A stretch of DNA of 64,000 nucleotides. Source: Actinoplanes oblitus (GTDB lineage Bacteria > Actinomycetota > Actinomycetes > Mycobacteriales > Micromonosporaceae). Positions 1 to 10,724 of this stretch are shown here, piece after piece. A model generated the notes under the pieces. It did not search any database. It worked only from the letters and a program-made list of their open reading frames with translations, and was not told the origin of the DNA. How positions within the stretch are numbered: position 1 is the stretch's first letter; each line of letters starts with the position of its first letter. The position numbers and the translations under genes are program-made. Location: contig NZ_CP126980.1 of assembly GCF_030252345.1 (NCBI RefSeq), positions 4,727,501-4,791,500 on the forward strand. Direction: 5' to 3'.

Positions 1-2072
1 ACGTGGACCGGCTGCTCTACAACTTCCGGGTCAACCACGGCCGGTCCACCGGTGGCGCCGCCGCCAACGGCGGCTGGGACGCGCCGAACTTCCCCTTCCG
101 TACGCACATGCAGGGCCACTTCCTGACCGCCTGGGCTCAGGCGTGGGCCGCACTCGGTGACACCACCTGCCGGGACAAGGCCACCTACCTGGTCGCCGAG
201 CTGGCCAAGTGCCAGGCGTCCAACGGTTACCTCTCGGGCTTCCCGGAGTCCGACTTCGCCGCCCTGGAGGCGGGCACCCTGTCCAACGGCAACGTGCCCT
301 ACTACTGCGTGCACAAGACGCTCGCCGGGCTGCTCGACGCGTGGCGGCTGATCGGCGACACCACCGCGCGCGACGTGCTGCTGCGGCTGGCCGGCTGGGT
401 GGACACCCGGACGGCGCGGCTCAGCGGCAGCCAGATGCAGGCCGTGCTGGGCACCGAGTTCGGCGGCATGAACGAGGTGCTGGCCGCCCTCTACCAGCAG
501 ACCGGGGACGCCCGGTGGCTCACCGTCGCCCAGCGCTTCGACCACGCGGCGGTGTTCAACCCGCTGGCCGCGGGCAGCGACCAGCTCAACGGGCTGCACG
601 CCAACACCCAGGTGCCCAAGTGGGTCGGCGCGGTCCGCGAGTACAAGGCGACCGGGACGACCCGGTACCGCGACATCGGCGTCAACGCCTGGAACATCAC
701 CACCGGCGCGCACACCTACGCGATCGGCGGCAACAGCCAGGCCGAGCACTTCCGCGCGCCGAACGCCATCGCCGGCTATCTCACCAACGACACCTGCGAG
801 CACTGCAACACCTACAACATGCTGAAACTGACCCGGGAGCTGTGGCTGACCGACCCGGACCGGGCCGCCTACTTCGACTACTACGAACGGGCGCTGTTCA
901 ACCACCTGATCGGCGCGCAGAACCCGGCCGACAGCCACGGCCACATCACCTACTTCACGCCGCTGCGGGCCGGCGGGCGGCGCGGCGTCGGGCCGGCGTG
1001 GGGAGGTGGCACCTGGTCCACCGACTACAACAGCTTCTGGTGCTGCCAGGGCACCGGCGTGGAGACCAACACGAAACTGATGGACTCCATCTACTTCTTC
1101 AGCGGGACCACGCTGACGGTCAACCTGTTCACGCCGTCGGTGCTGTCCTGGGCCGAGCGGGGCATCACCGTCACGCAGAGCACGTCGTACCCGGTCGGCG
1201 ACACCACCACGCTGACGCTGTCCGGCACGATGAGCGGGTCGTGGAGCATCCGGGTCCGCATCCCGGGCTGGACGTCGGGGGCCACGCTCGCCGTCAACGG
1301 GGTGGCGCAGGACGTCGGCGTCACGCCGGGCAGCTACGCCACCGTCACCCGGACCTGGGCGGCCGGCGACGTGCTGACCGTGCGCCTGCCGATGCGAGTG
1401 ATCATGCAGGCCACGCCGGACAACCCGGCGGTGCAGGCCATCACGTACGGCCCGGTGGTGCTGGCCGGCAACTACGGCAGCACGACGCTGTCCGGCAACC
1501 CGTCGCTGACCGTGTCGTCGATCGCCCGGACCGGCTCCGGCAGCCTGGCCTTCACCGCGACGGCGAACGGCGCCACCGTCAACCTCGGGCCGTTCCACGA
1601 CGCGCAGGGCTTCAACTACGCGGTCTACTGGAACACCGCCGGCGGCACCGACCCGGTCTACAAGCTGGTGAACGTGGCCTCCGGGCTGGTCCTCGGCGTC
1701 AAAGACATGTCCACCGCCGACGGCGGGACGGCCATCGTCTGGGGAGACACCGGCACCGCCGACCACAACTGGGTGCGGATCGCCGACGGCTCGGCCGTCC
1801 GGTTCCGCAACGTCAACAGCGGCAAGGTCCTCGGCGTGGAGAACATGGCGACCGGTGACAACGCGCGCGTCCTGCAGTGGGCCGACAACGGGACCGCCGA
1901 CCACCGCTGGACGCTGGTCGCCAACGGCGACGGCTCCTACCGGGTGCGCAACGTCAACAGCGGCAAGGTGCTCGCCGTGCTGGGCGCCTCCAGCACCTGG
2001 GGCACCCAGGTCGTGCAGGAGTCCGACAACGGCAGCGCCGACAACAACTGGCGCCTGGTCCAGGTCGGCTGA
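1..2072 (+). CDS. GH127-type beta-L-arabinofuranosidase with C-terminal ricin-like domain (5' end outside window)
   Basis: The frame is open at the window edge, so the N-terminus is missing; 689 residues are readable from the GTG at position 3. The body matches the GH127 (former DUF1680) retaining beta-L-arabinofuranosidases. The zinc/nucleophile cysteines are visible as TCEHC near residue 265 and [10 protein letters not shown] near residue 345, the glutamate-cysteine arrangement known for this family. From about residue 555 three repeats of the type '[12 protein letters not shown]...ADHRW' form a ricin-type beta-trefoil, probably carbohydrate binding. It probably releases L-arabinofuranose from plant cell-wall glycans. 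The next gene, a GH62 arabinofuranosidase, starts 11 bases downstream, so the two are likely co-transcribed. Confidence 0.88.
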   Translation, partial: VDRLLYNFRVNHGRSTGGAAANGGWDAPNFPFRTHMQGHFLTAWAQAWAALGDTTCRDKATYLVAELAKCQASNGYLSGFPESDFAALEAGTLSNGNVPYYCVHKTLAGLLDAWRLIGDTTARDVLLRLAGWVDTRTARLSGSQMQAVLGTEFGGMNEVLAALYQQTGDARWLTVAQRFDHAAVFNPLAAGSDQLNGLHANTQVPKWVGAVREYKATGTTRYRDIGVNAWNITTGAHTYAIGGNSQAEHFRAPNAIAGYLTNDTCEHCNTYNMLKLTRELWLTDPDRAAYFDYYERALFNHLIGAQNPADSHGHITYFTPLRAGGRRGVGPAWGGGTWSTDYNSFWCCQGTGVETNTKLMDSIYFFSGTTLTVNLFTPSVLSWAERGITVTQSTSYPVGDTTTLTLSGTMSGSWSIRVRIPGWTSGATLAVNGVAQDVGVTPGSYATVTRTWAAGDVLTVRLPMRVIMQATPDNPAVQAITYGPVVLAGNYGSTTLSGNPSLTVSSIARTGSGSLAFTATANGATVNLGPFHDAQGFNYAVYWNTAGGTDPVYKLVNVASGLVLGVKDMSTADGGTAIVWGDTGTADHNWVRIADGSAVRFRNVNSGKVLGVENMATGDNARVLQWADNGTADHRWTLVANGDGSYRVRNVNSGKVLAVLGASSTWGTQVVQESDNGSADNNWRLVQVG

Positions 2073-2083
2073 AGGGAGAGAAC

Positions 2084-3475
2084 GTGACGAAGTCAAGAGT
2101 TCTGGTGTCGGCCGGCGCGGCACTGCTGGCCTCGACGGCGGTGGTGGTGGCGCTGCCCGCGGACGCCGCGGCGGCCGGCTGCTCGGTGAGCTACGCCGTG
2201 TCGTCGCAGTGGCAGGGCGGCTTCGGCGCCAACGTGTCCATCACCAACCTGGGCGACCCCCTCTCCGACTGGACGCTCACCTGGTCCTACGGCGCCGGGC
2301 AGACGGTGACACAGGCGTGGAACGCCACGGTGACGCAGAGCGGCGCCGCGGTGACCGCGAAGAACATGAGCTACAACGGCTCGGTCGGCACCGGCGGCAC
2401 GGTGTCGTTCGGCTTCAACGGCTCGTGGACCGGCAGCAACCCGGCGCCGACCGGCTTCAGCCTCAATGGGGTGAACTGCACCGGCGGCACCGGGCCGACG
2501 TCGCCGTCGCCGTCCACGTCCCCGTCGTCGCCGTCCGCGTCCCCGTCCACCTCGCCGTCGACGCCGACCACCTGCGCGCTTCCGTCGAGTTACCGCTGGA
2601 CCTCGACCGGCTCGCTGGCCAACCCCAAGTCGGGGTGGGTCTCGCTGAAGGACTTCACCAACGTCGTCTACAACGGCAAACACCTGGTGTACGCCTCGAA
2701 CGTCTCCGGCTCGGGCTACGGCTCGATGAACTTCGGCCTGTTCACCAACTGGTCCGACATGGCCTCGGCGAGCCAGAACGGGATGAGCCAGGGCACCGTG
2801 GCACCCACGCTGTTCTACTTCGCCCCGAAGAACATCTGGGTGCTCGCCTACCAGTGGGGGCCGACCGCGTTCAGCTACAAGACCTCCACCGACCCGACCA
2901 ACGCCAACGGCTGGTCCGCGCCGCAGACGCTGTTCACCGGCTCGATCTCCGGCTCCGGCACCGGGGTGATCGACCAGACGCTGATCGGTGACGGCACGAA
3001 CATGTACCTGTTCTTCGCCGGGGACAACGGCAAGATCTACCGGGCCAGCATGCCGATCGGGAACTTCCCGGGCAGCTTCGGCTCGTCCTACACCACGATC
3101 ATGAGTGACTCGACGAACAACCTGTTCGAGGCGGTCGAGGTCTACAAGGTGCAGGGCCAGAACCAGTACCTGATGATCGTCGAGGCGATCGGCAGCCAGG
3201 GACGCTACTTCCGCTCGTTCACCGCGACCAGCCTGGGCGGCACGTGGACGCCGCAGGCCGCGAGCGAGAGCAACCCGTTCGCGGGCAAGGCGAACAGCGG
3301 CGCCACCTGGACCAACGACATCAGCCACGGCGACCTGGTGCGTACCAACCCGGACCAGACCAAGACCGTCGACCCGTGCCACCTGCAGCTGCTCTACCAG
3401 GGGAAGGACCCCAGCGCCGGCGGGCCGTACGACCAGCTGCCCTGGCGGCCCGGCCTGCTCACCCTGCAGCGGTAA
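2084..3475 (+). CDS. Secreted CBM2-GH62 alpha-L-arabinofuranosidase
   Basis: This 463-residue exoenzyme removes arabinose side chains from arabinoxylan. The GTG start at 2084 follows a GGGAGAG ribosome site and opens a signal peptide ending near ADAAAAG. A CBM2 cellulose-binding module follows (about residues 32-130, one Cys near each end), then a Ser/Pro/Thr linker and a GH62 five-bladed propeller (about 165-463). Catalytic-site candidates are the Asp in KDFTNVV, the Asp in IDQTLI and the Glu in FEAVEVYKV, as expected for GH62. The frame stays open upstream of the GTG, but only this start gives a signal peptide and a ribosome site. A strong hairpin 30 bases past the stop closes the unit. Confidence 0.93.
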   Translation: MTKSRVLVSAGAALLASTAVVVALPADAAAAGCSVSYAVSSQWQGGFGANVSITNLGDPLSDWTLTWSYGAGQTVTQAWNATVTQSGAAVTAKNMSYNGSVGTGGTVSFGFNGSWTGSNPAPTGFSLNGVNCTGGTGPTSPSPSTSPSSPSASPSTSPSTPTTCALPSSYRWTSTGSLANPKSGWVSLKDFTNVVYNGKHLVYASNVSGSGYGSMNFGLFTNWSDMASASQNGMSQGTVAPTLFYFAPKNIWVLAYQWGPTAFSYKTSTDPTNANGWSAPQTLFTGSISGSGTGVIDQTLIGDGTNMYLFFAGDNGKIYRASMPIGNFPGSFGSSYTTIMSDSTNNLFEAVEVYKVQGQNQYLMIVEAIGSQGRYFRSFTATSLGGTWTPQAASESNPFAGKANSGATWTNDISHGDLVRTNPDQTKTVDPCHLQLLYQGKDPSAGGPYDQLPWRPGLLTLQR

Positions 3476-3505
3476 GGAGCAACCAAGACCATCAATCGGT
3501 GGGGA

Positions 3506-3549
3506 GCCGGCCCGGTGCGCTTTTGGGGACGCTAGCGCACCGGGCCGGC
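3506..3549 (+). terminator. Hairpin after the GH62 gene
   Basis: A perfect 16-bp inverted repeat (arms 3506-3521 and 3534-3549, GCCGGCCCGGTGCGCT) has a 12-base loop. No U-tract follows, which is common for actinobacterial terminators. Confidence 0.75.
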
Positions 3550-5347
<1,798 letters not shown>

Positions 5348-5354
5348 CCGGTCC

Positions 5355-5393
5355 CCGGCCGGTGTGGGGCAGGTGGCGCCCCGCACCGGCCGG
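5355..5393. terminator. Bidirectional hairpin between xylanase and EAL genes
   Basis: A 16-bp stem (5355-5370 with 5378-5393, one G-U pair) and a 7-base loop sit between two convergent genes. Confidence 0.75.
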
Positions 5394-5404
5394 CCCGGCC
5401 CGGA

Positions 5405-6631
5405 TCACGCCGCGGTCAGACGGCCGATCATCGCGTGCGCGGCGGCGGTGACCAGCGTGCGGTCGTAGGTGACGACGAACTCGAACTGCCGGTCCGGGTC
5501 CGGGCCGCTGTCGCCCAGGTCGCGGGCCATCAGCGCGGCAGCGGTGTGCGCGCCGAGGACCACCACCGTCCATTCGGTGGCGAGCGGGTCGTGCGCGGAC
5601 AGGCCGGCGCCCCGTACGCCGGGAGCCGGCTCGGCGGGCATGTCCACGCCGAGCGCCGCGACGAACGGCAGCCGGGCGGCGAGCTGGGTGAACCGCCGGG
5701 TGGTGGACGGCCGGAAGAACCGCACGTGCTCGAAGGCGGCGAACAGCACCGGCGGCACGGCGGCCTGCTCGGCCATCAGTTCCAGGGTCTTCGACACCGG
5801 CACCAGCAGGTGCTTGGGCGCGTGCCGGATGTGGCGGCCGGCGCCGATCAACCCGTACGGCGTGGTCCGCAACGTCGCGCCGATCGGCCGGGCCGCGAAC
5901 CGCTCCGGCCGGAACGTCGACGGCGTGAACCGGCGCTCCCCACGGCTCCACAGCCAGCCCTGGCCCAGCGTGGCGCCGAGCACCAGCGCCCGGGTCAGGT
6001 CCTCCGGCGTCTCGATGCCCTCCGCGACCACCTCGGCCCCGGCCTGCTCGGCGTAGGCGCGTACCGCCCCGGCCACCGTCACGGTGAGCGGGTCCTTGAC
6101 CGTACGCAGCAGCTTCAGGTCGAGCTTGACCACCTCGGGGCGCAGCAGCGGGATGAAGGCGAGCGACTCGGGGTGCACGCCCACGTCGTCCAGGGCGATC
6201 GCGCAGCCCGCCGCGCGCAGCCGCTCGGCGCCGGTCAGCACGCCGGACAGGTCCTCGGCCAGCGCCCGCTCGGTGATCTCCACGACCACCTGGACGTGCG
6301 GGGCGCGCTCGGCGAGCGCGTCCAGGACGACGTCCGGGCGCTGGGTCAGGGTGCTCGGTTCCAGGTTGACGAAGAGGGTGACCGGCCGGCCCCCGGAGAA
6401 GGCGGCGGCGTCGGCGAGCGACGACCGCAGCGAGGCCCGTTCCAGGTCGGCGAGCCGGTCCGCCGAGCGCGCGGCGTCCAGCAGCGCCATCGGCGACTGC
6501 CAGGGGGAGTCCGCGGGACCGCGCAGCAGCGCCTCGAAGGCCAGCACCGCCCCGGAGTCCACGTCGACGAACGGCTGGTACACGCAGTGCAGGCCGTCCC
6601 GCAGCACCTCGTCCAAGCTGGCGACCTTCAT
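5405..6631 (-). CDS. EAL-domain protein with C-terminal DICT-like domain
   Basis: This predicted cyclic-di-GMP phosphodiesterase or EAL-fold sensor has 408 residues and no membrane segment. The ATG at 6631 follows GAAGGG by 6 bases; the longer frame to 6703 only adds residues encoded by the 21-bp repeats. EAL motifs are visible: FEALLRG, the Asp pair in ALDDVG, KLDLK and VVAEGIET, so the metal and catalytic residues look present. The C-terminal part from about residue 235 (RTTPYGLIGAGR... through VVVLGAHTAAALMARD) resembles the DICT domain often joined to signalling domains in actinobacteria. The gene is alone, facing the xylanase. A truncated IS630 copy ends about 60 bases upstream of its start and may have altered its promoter. 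Confidence 0.85.
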   Translation of the reverse strand: MKVASLDEVLRDGLHCVYQPFVDVDSGAVLAFEALLRGPADSPWQSPMALLDAARSADRLADLERASLRSSLADAAAFSGGRPVTLFVNLEPSTLTQRPDVVLDALAERAPHVQVVVEITERALAEDLSGVLTGAERLRAAGCAIALDDVGVHPESLAFIPLLRPEVVKLDLKLLRTVKDPLTVTVAGAVRAYAEQAGAEVVAEGIETPEDLTRALVLGATLGQGWLWSRGERRFTPSTFRPERFAARPIGATLRTTPYGLIGAGRHIRHAPKHLLVPVSKTLELMAEQAAVPPVLFAAFEHVRFFRPSTTRRFTQLAARLPFVAALGVDMPAEPAPGVRGAGLSAHDPLATEWTVVVLGAHTAAALMARDLGDSGPDPDRQFEFVVTYDRTLVTAAAHAMIGRLTAA

Positions 6632-6648
6632 GATCAGCCCTTCGGCAG

Positions 6649-6690
6649 CCACGCCGCCGAACTGAGCCAGCGACGCCGCGAACTGAGCTA
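6649..6690 (+). repeat. Two copies of a 21-bp tandem repeat next to an IS end
   Basis: GAACTGAG recurs at 6659 and 6680, a 21-base period, with similar flanks (CGCCG before, CCAGCG/CTA after). The second copy ends in CTA, where the IS630-type end begins. The same unit recurs at 9741-9790. Confidence 0.6.
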
Positions 6691-7480
6691 ATGCCCTGAC
6701 CAAGAACGTTCACGGTGTTGGGTGACACGCCGTCCGGGATGACGGGCGGTCGGCGTTGTGGCGTTCAGGCTGTGGTGGTGGCAGAACCAGTACGCGTGCG
6801 GCGGCTGACCGATCATGAAGGTCAGACGCTGCTGCGTATCACTCGCCGGGGTACCGGCTCACCGATCCGATTACGCCGGGCCATGGTCGTGCTCGCGTCC
6901 GCCGGTGGGAACACCGTGCCGGCCATCGCCCGTCTCGTGCAGGCCGACGAGGACACGATCCGGCAGGTCATCCATCGGTTCAACGAGACAGGGATGGCCA
7001 GCCTGGACCCTCGGTGGGCGGGTGGCCGTCCCCGCCAGATCAATCCTGACGACGAGCAGTTCATCGTCACGACGGCCACGGCCTGCCCCGAAACGCTGGG
7101 GCGGCCGTTCACCCGGTGGAGCATCCGCAAGCTCGCCGAGTACCTGAACCTGCAGCCCGCCCGGTCGATCGAGGTCGGGCGGGAACGGCTGCGGCAGATC
7201 CTGCACCGCAACGGCATCACCTTCCAGCGGACCAAGACCTGGAAGGAATCCACCGACCCGGGCCGCGACGCCAAACTCGCCCGTATCGAGTACGTGAGCA
7301 GCCACATGCCGCAGAGGGTGTTCGCCTTCGACGAGTTCGGGCCCCTCGCCATCCGCCCGCACGGCGGCGCCGGCTGGGCAGCCGCCGGGCATCCCGACCG
7401 GCTGCCGGCCAACTACCACAAACTGCACGGGGTGCGGCAGTTCCACGGCTGCTACAGCGTCGGCGACGACCAGCTCTGTC
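6691..7480 (+). mobile_element. Left partial copy of an IS630-type element
   Basis: The outer end reads ATGCCCTGACCAAGAACGTTCA directly after CTA at 6688-6690; IS630/Tc1 elements insert at TA. The same end occurs inverted at 9716-9737. The element carries the 5' two thirds of a transposase and breaks off at about 7480, where the end of the histidine kinase gene begins. No right end is present. Confidence 0.75.
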
Positions 7481-7488
7481 GGCACTAG
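6715..7488 (+). pseudogene. IS630-family transposase, 3' truncated
   Basis: 257 codons remain. The N-terminal helix-turn-helix region (ITRRGTGSPIRLRRA through ADEDTIRQVIHRFNE), the linker (WAGGRPRQI, FTRWSIRKLAEYL) and the first catalytic Asp of the DDE fold (VFAFDEFGPLAIRP) are intact. The reading stops a few residues after QFHGCYSVGDDQL, so the second Asp and the Glu are missing and the protein cannot be an active transposase. Its stop codon overlaps the stop of the opposite-strand histidine kinase, so the break point lies at the kinase 3' end. The kinase's C-terminus (GWVVDAALPLS) looks complete, so only the IS gene appears cut. Confidence 0.85.
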
Positions 7489-8633
7489 CTCAAGGGCAGC
7501 GCGGCGTCGACCACCCAGCCGCCGTCCACGCCGGGCCCGGCCGACATCTGCCCACCGACCGCACGGATCCGCTCGGCCAGCCCCGCCAGACCGTATCCCG
7601 AGCGATCCCGGGACGCGGGCGGGCGGGGCGGGCCATCGTTCGCCACCCGCACCAGCAAAACCTTCGGGGTACGCCGGAGCAACACCTCCACCGCCGGGGC
7701 GCCCGGAGCGTGCCGCCGCACGTTGGTCAGCGCCTCCATCACCACCCGGTACGCCGAGGTCGACACCTCCACCGGCAGCCCGTGAGCGTCGCCGTCCAGG
7801 TGCAGCCGGGCCACCGGGCCTCCGGCCGCGGTGAACTGCTCGACGAGCGCGGGCAGGTCCGGAACCCCGGCGATCGGGGCGAGCGGCGCGTCGGGCCGGG
7901 AATGGGGGTCGCGCAGCACGCCCACCATCCGCCGCATGGACGCCATGGTCTCGGCGCCCGCCTTCTCGATCTGCTCCAGCGCCAGCAGCACCTGCGGGTT
8001 CTGCCCGGCGATGAAACGGGCGCCCTGTGCCTGCACGACGATCCCGGTCACGTGGTGGGCGATGAAGTCGTGCAGGTCACGGGCGAACTCGGCGCGCTGT
8101 TCCGCGCGTACCGACTCGAGACCTAGCCGCCGGTTGGTCTCCAAGTTGCGCAGGATGAAACCGACGCTGATGGCGGCGGCGCCGCCGAGCGCCTGGACCA
8201 GGCAAAACGTAATGAGAACGGGATCGGTGCCGCTGCGCAGCGGCATGAGGCTGACCGCCACGAGGCTGACCAGGACGGCCGCGGCCGCCCAGCGGGCCGG
8301 CGCGTTGCGGGTCATCACCCCGAGCATGCCCAGCATCCCTACGGTTTCGGCCAGTCCCCACAGCGAACTGCGCGTCTCGTCGAGCACTAGGACCGCCGTG
8401 ATCAGCAGCGAAACCAAGGAGACCACGATCGCGCCGACCGGCAACACCAGCGCGCCGGGCGGGCGCAGCGGCAGCCAGACGACGGCCACCGCGATGGCGA
8501 CGGCCACCTGCAAACCGATGAGCGGGCTCGAACGCAGCCCGCCGGATGTCATCTCGACGAGACCGAGGAGCGCCATGGTGCCGAGCACGCCGATCTGACC
8601 GGCCCGCAACAGAAGACGATTCAACATCGTCAC
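7485..8633 (-). CDS. NarL-type sensor histidine kinase (orphan)
   Basis: A 382-residue sensor kinase. Five or six hydrophobic segments fill about residues 10-160. A HisKA_3 dimerization domain follows, with phospho-acceptor His188 in ARDLHDFIAHHV, and then an HATPase domain (N box EALTNVRRHAPGA, G box SGYGLAGLAERI). There is no GAF or PAS domain. Such kinases normally sit beside a LuxR-type response regulator; none is here. Downstream is the broken IS630 copy, so the partner may have been lost or displaced. The start is GTG 8633 or ATG 8627; no ribosome site clearly decides. Confidence 0.85.
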   Translation of the reverse strand: MTMLNRLLLRAGQIGVLGTMALLGLVEMTSGGLRSSPLIGLQVAVAIAVAVVWLPLRPPGALVLPVGAIVVSLVSLLITAVLVLDETRSSLWGLAETVGMLGMLGVMTRNAPARWAAAAVLVSLVAVSLMPLRSGTDPVLITFCLVQALGGAAAISVGFILRNLETNRRLGLESVRAEQRAEFARDLHDFIAHHVTGIVVQAQGARFIAGQNPQVLLALEQIEKAGAETMASMRRMVGVLRDPHSRPDAPLAPIAGVPDLPALVEQFTAAGGPVARLHLDGDAHGLPVEVSTSAYRVVMEALTNVRRHAPGAPAVEVLLRRTPKVLLVRVANDGPPRPPASRDRSGYGLAGLAERIRAVGGQMSAGPGVDGGWVVDAALPLS

Positions 8634-8844
8634 CTAGCGTAGGCGCAGGCCAGCCCGGCACCATCGGCCGATAGTAGATAGAAGTCATCCCCCGGCTGAG
8701 CCGGTCCTGGGCGGATGTGGCCCGCCGGACGGATCGAACAGGGTGCCCTCTGCCAGTTCCCGGTTGCGCATCGTGTCCGCCCAGCGGATGCGGCAGCCCG
8801 CCGGGCCACACCGGGTGGCCATTCAACATCGGGTTCGGCCGTTG

Positions 8845-9122
8845 CTAGTCCCATTCGGCGGCGAGCCGGCCGATCTGGGCTAGCTGGTGAGGATCCGCAC
8901 CCGGGCCTGGCAGCCAGGCGTGCAGCACGTCGAGTTGCTCGGCGGGTTTGCCGTCCTGCCGGGCCGTCCAGGACAGCCTGCCGGGACCGCCTCGCCCGGA
9001 GCCCGGACCTCGACGAGGTGGGCGTCCCAGAGCGGGAAGCCGAAGGTGCCGAAACGGAACATGATCCCGTCGCCGAACTGCGGTCCGCCTCCGCCGGGAA
9101 GGATTCCCAGTTCACGCCGCAT
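8845..9122 (-). pseudogene. Small protein gene with a frameshift
   Basis: The ATG at 9122 follows a strong AGGAGG site. The first about 45 codons (MRRELGILPGGGGPQF..., FGFPLWDAHLVEVR) have high-GC third positions. Near 8970 this pattern jumps to another frame, which continues as LSWTARQDGKPAEQLDVLHA to ...IGRLAAEWD and stops at 8845. Read across the shift it is a coherent protein of about 92 residues; read in one frame it becomes Cys/Pro-rich nonsense. The family is not recognised. It may be a decayed gene in the IS-scarred segment, or the sequence may carry an indel error. Confidence 0.5.
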
Positions 9123-9506
9123 GGCTCCTCCTGTCCTCGGGCCGCGACGGTCCGCGGCGGTGACAAGACACTGTCATGCGACGGTGTGCCACCGCCTCTG
9201 ACCAGAGACGGACTGGGGAAGTGCCGCCACTAAGCCCTTCGGCAGAGGAGCACCGGCCGGGATCCCGCCGCAGGCCGGTTCCCGACCACGCCGCGTGACC
9301 GGAGCGCCCTTACCTCCGGCATCACCAGGCTGACGGCAGGAAACTCAATCCGAAGCAACGCCAGTTTCGGCGCTACGACGCCTGGTACGCCCACGGCCTC
9401 GTCTAGTTTCCAGGGAAAACAATGATCCATACCTGCTGGCGCAACCAGCTGCCGTACGATCTCCGCCGGCGCCAACTCGCGCCCGCGTGAGGCCCGCGCG
9501 TCTGCG
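9123..9506. other. Gene-poor stretch inside the IS-bounded segment
   Basis: About 380 bases with no reading frame that shows a ribosome site, consistent third-position bias or a recognisable product. It lies between the frameshifted gene and the right IS630 fragment and is probably insertion/deletion debris. Confidence 0.4.
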
Positions 9507-9737
9507 AGGTACCGTGTTCCCGTCGGCCGAAGCGAGCACGACAATCGCCCGCCGTAATCGGATCGGTGAGCCGGTTCCCCGGCGAGCAATGCGCAGCAGC
9601 GTCTGACCTTCCTGGTCACTGAGCCGCCGCACGCGTACTGGATCTGCCACCACCACAGCCTGACCGCCGCATCGCCGCCCAGCTGTCAGCCCCGACGGCG
9701 TGTCATCCAACACCCTGAACGTTCTTGGTCAGAGCAC
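9507..9737 (-). mobile_element. Right partial copy of the IS630-type element, inverted
   Basis: Reading leftward from TAG at 9738-9740, the end GTGCTCTGACCAAGAACGTTC leads into about 69 codons from 9713 (MLDDTPSGLTAGRRC, PVRVRRLSDQEGQTLLRIA). They are roughly 85% identical in protein to the start of the copy at 6715. Similarity is lost after GNTVP near 9507, so this is only the 5' end of the element. The two copies point toward each other, with their outer ends facing away from the enclosed segment. Confidence 0.75.
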
Positions 9738-9740
9738 TAG

Positions 9741-9790
9741 CGGCGCCGCGAACTGAGCCGGCGGCGTCGCGAACTGAGCCGGCGGCGTCG
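9741..9790 (+). repeat. 21-bp tandem repeat array outside the right IS end
   Basis: Two full units (9741-9761 and 9762-9782, CGGCGTCGCGAACTGAGCCGG with one difference) and a partial third follow the IS boundary. They match the repeat outside the left IS end at 6649-6690 in the same orientation. Confidence 0.6.
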
Positions 9791-9825
9791 CCGAGCCGAT
9801 CAATTACGCCGCCGAGCTGAGCGGA

Positions 9826-10017
9826 TCACCGCGGGATCAGGTCGGCGACCTCCTCCGGCAGGCCGGGCGAATAGCGGACATGACCCATTTCCGGTACGAC
9901 GTGCAGCCGCGCCCCCGGGATCGCCGCGGGCCGGGACGGATCGCCGAACCGTTCGGTCCACAGCCGCAGCGGTCCGGAGGTGACGAATCGTTCCTCGGTC
10001 GCCAGCGCGCCCGGCAC
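9826..10017 (-). pseudogene. Alpha/beta-hydrolase remnant with large internal deletion
   Basis: 63 codons join what looks like the N-terminus of an alpha/beta hydrolase (RFVTSGPLRLWTERFGDPSRPA) directly to its C-terminal His region (RLHVVPEMGHVRYSPGLPEEVADLI). Roughly 200 residues with the nucleophile elbow are missing. The call rests on the typical 'xxGHxxxxxxP' end and the typical start. It lies just outside the IS-flanked segment, consistent with local rearrangement. Confidence 0.6.
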
Positions 10018-10056
10018 GCTGGCGTGCCGGGCGATGGAAAAGCGACCCCGCCAGAA

Positions 10057-10524
10057 TCAGCGGATGCTGTTGCAGACCGTCTTCCAGGTCTTCACATAGT
10101 CGCGTTCCTGCGAGAAAAGTGTCGCGCAGTGCTGGCCGAACCGGGGTGCCGAGTAATATCCCCGGAAACCCCAGGCCTGCCCGGCGACGCTGAAATCGCC
10201 GAATTTCTTTGGGCCCTGGATGTGGTACACCCGTTTGCCGTCCGAGTCGTAGAAGTCGTGGTCGATCCAGAGGTTGTGGATCTGCCCGAAGTAGGTGAAG
10301 TTCGCGTCCACCGAGACGAGCCGGTTCCCGTGGCCGCCGAGGCTGCGGGTCTCCAGGGTCATCGTGCCGCGCGGCAGGCAGATCCCTTTGGCCACGTAGC
10401 AGGGGCCGAAGCCCTGCGTACGCTTCGCGTTCGCGCTCGCCGGCTGCCCGGCCGAGACCGCGGCGATCGCGACGGCGGCCGCGAGAACACCGATCCGCCG
10501 GCCCCAGCGTAGTTTGCCACCCAT
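10057..10524 (-). CDS. Small secreted protein of unknown function
   Basis: 155 residues. The ATG at 10524 is preceded by GGGGAG with a 7-base spacer; upstream in-frame starts at 10539 and 10584 lack this. A signal peptide is clear (KLRWGRRIG, then an Ala/Val core, cleavage near PASANA). The mature part is about 125 residues, rich in aromatic and charged residues (FTYFGQIHNLWIDHDFYDSD, VYHIQGPKKFGDF), with four Cys that could form two disulfides. The family is not recognised. It stands alone between the hydrolase remnant and the sugar operon. Confidence 0.7.
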   Translation of the reverse strand: MGGKLRWGRRIGVLAAAVAIAAVSAGQPASANAKRTQGFGPCYVAKGICLPRGTMTLETRSLGGHGNRLVSVDANFTYFGQIHNLWIDHDFYDSDGKRVYHIQGPKKFGDFSVAGQAWGFRGYYSAPRFGQHCATLFSQERDYVKTWKTVCNSIR

Positions 10525-10724
10525 TGATCCACTCCCCATAGTCGATCGCACAATCGCGAGTGCGGCTGTGCTGGAAACAACCATATGGGCGTCGGCCAGA
10601 ATCGAAATCGTCGGCGCAGTTCGAGGGCGCTGACCGGCGCGTCAGGACCGCCGTCATTTCGGTTTACCCCGTTGGTGAATGGCGCCGCCCGAAAAGTGAA
10701 CGGCGCATTCACCGACGTTTCGCG

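Noticed and set aside
7485..8633. Histidine kinase as the DosS/DevS partner of the dormancy island
   Set aside because: It has membrane helices and no GAF domains, lies 30 kb away and is enclosed by IS fragments; nothing links it to the boxes.
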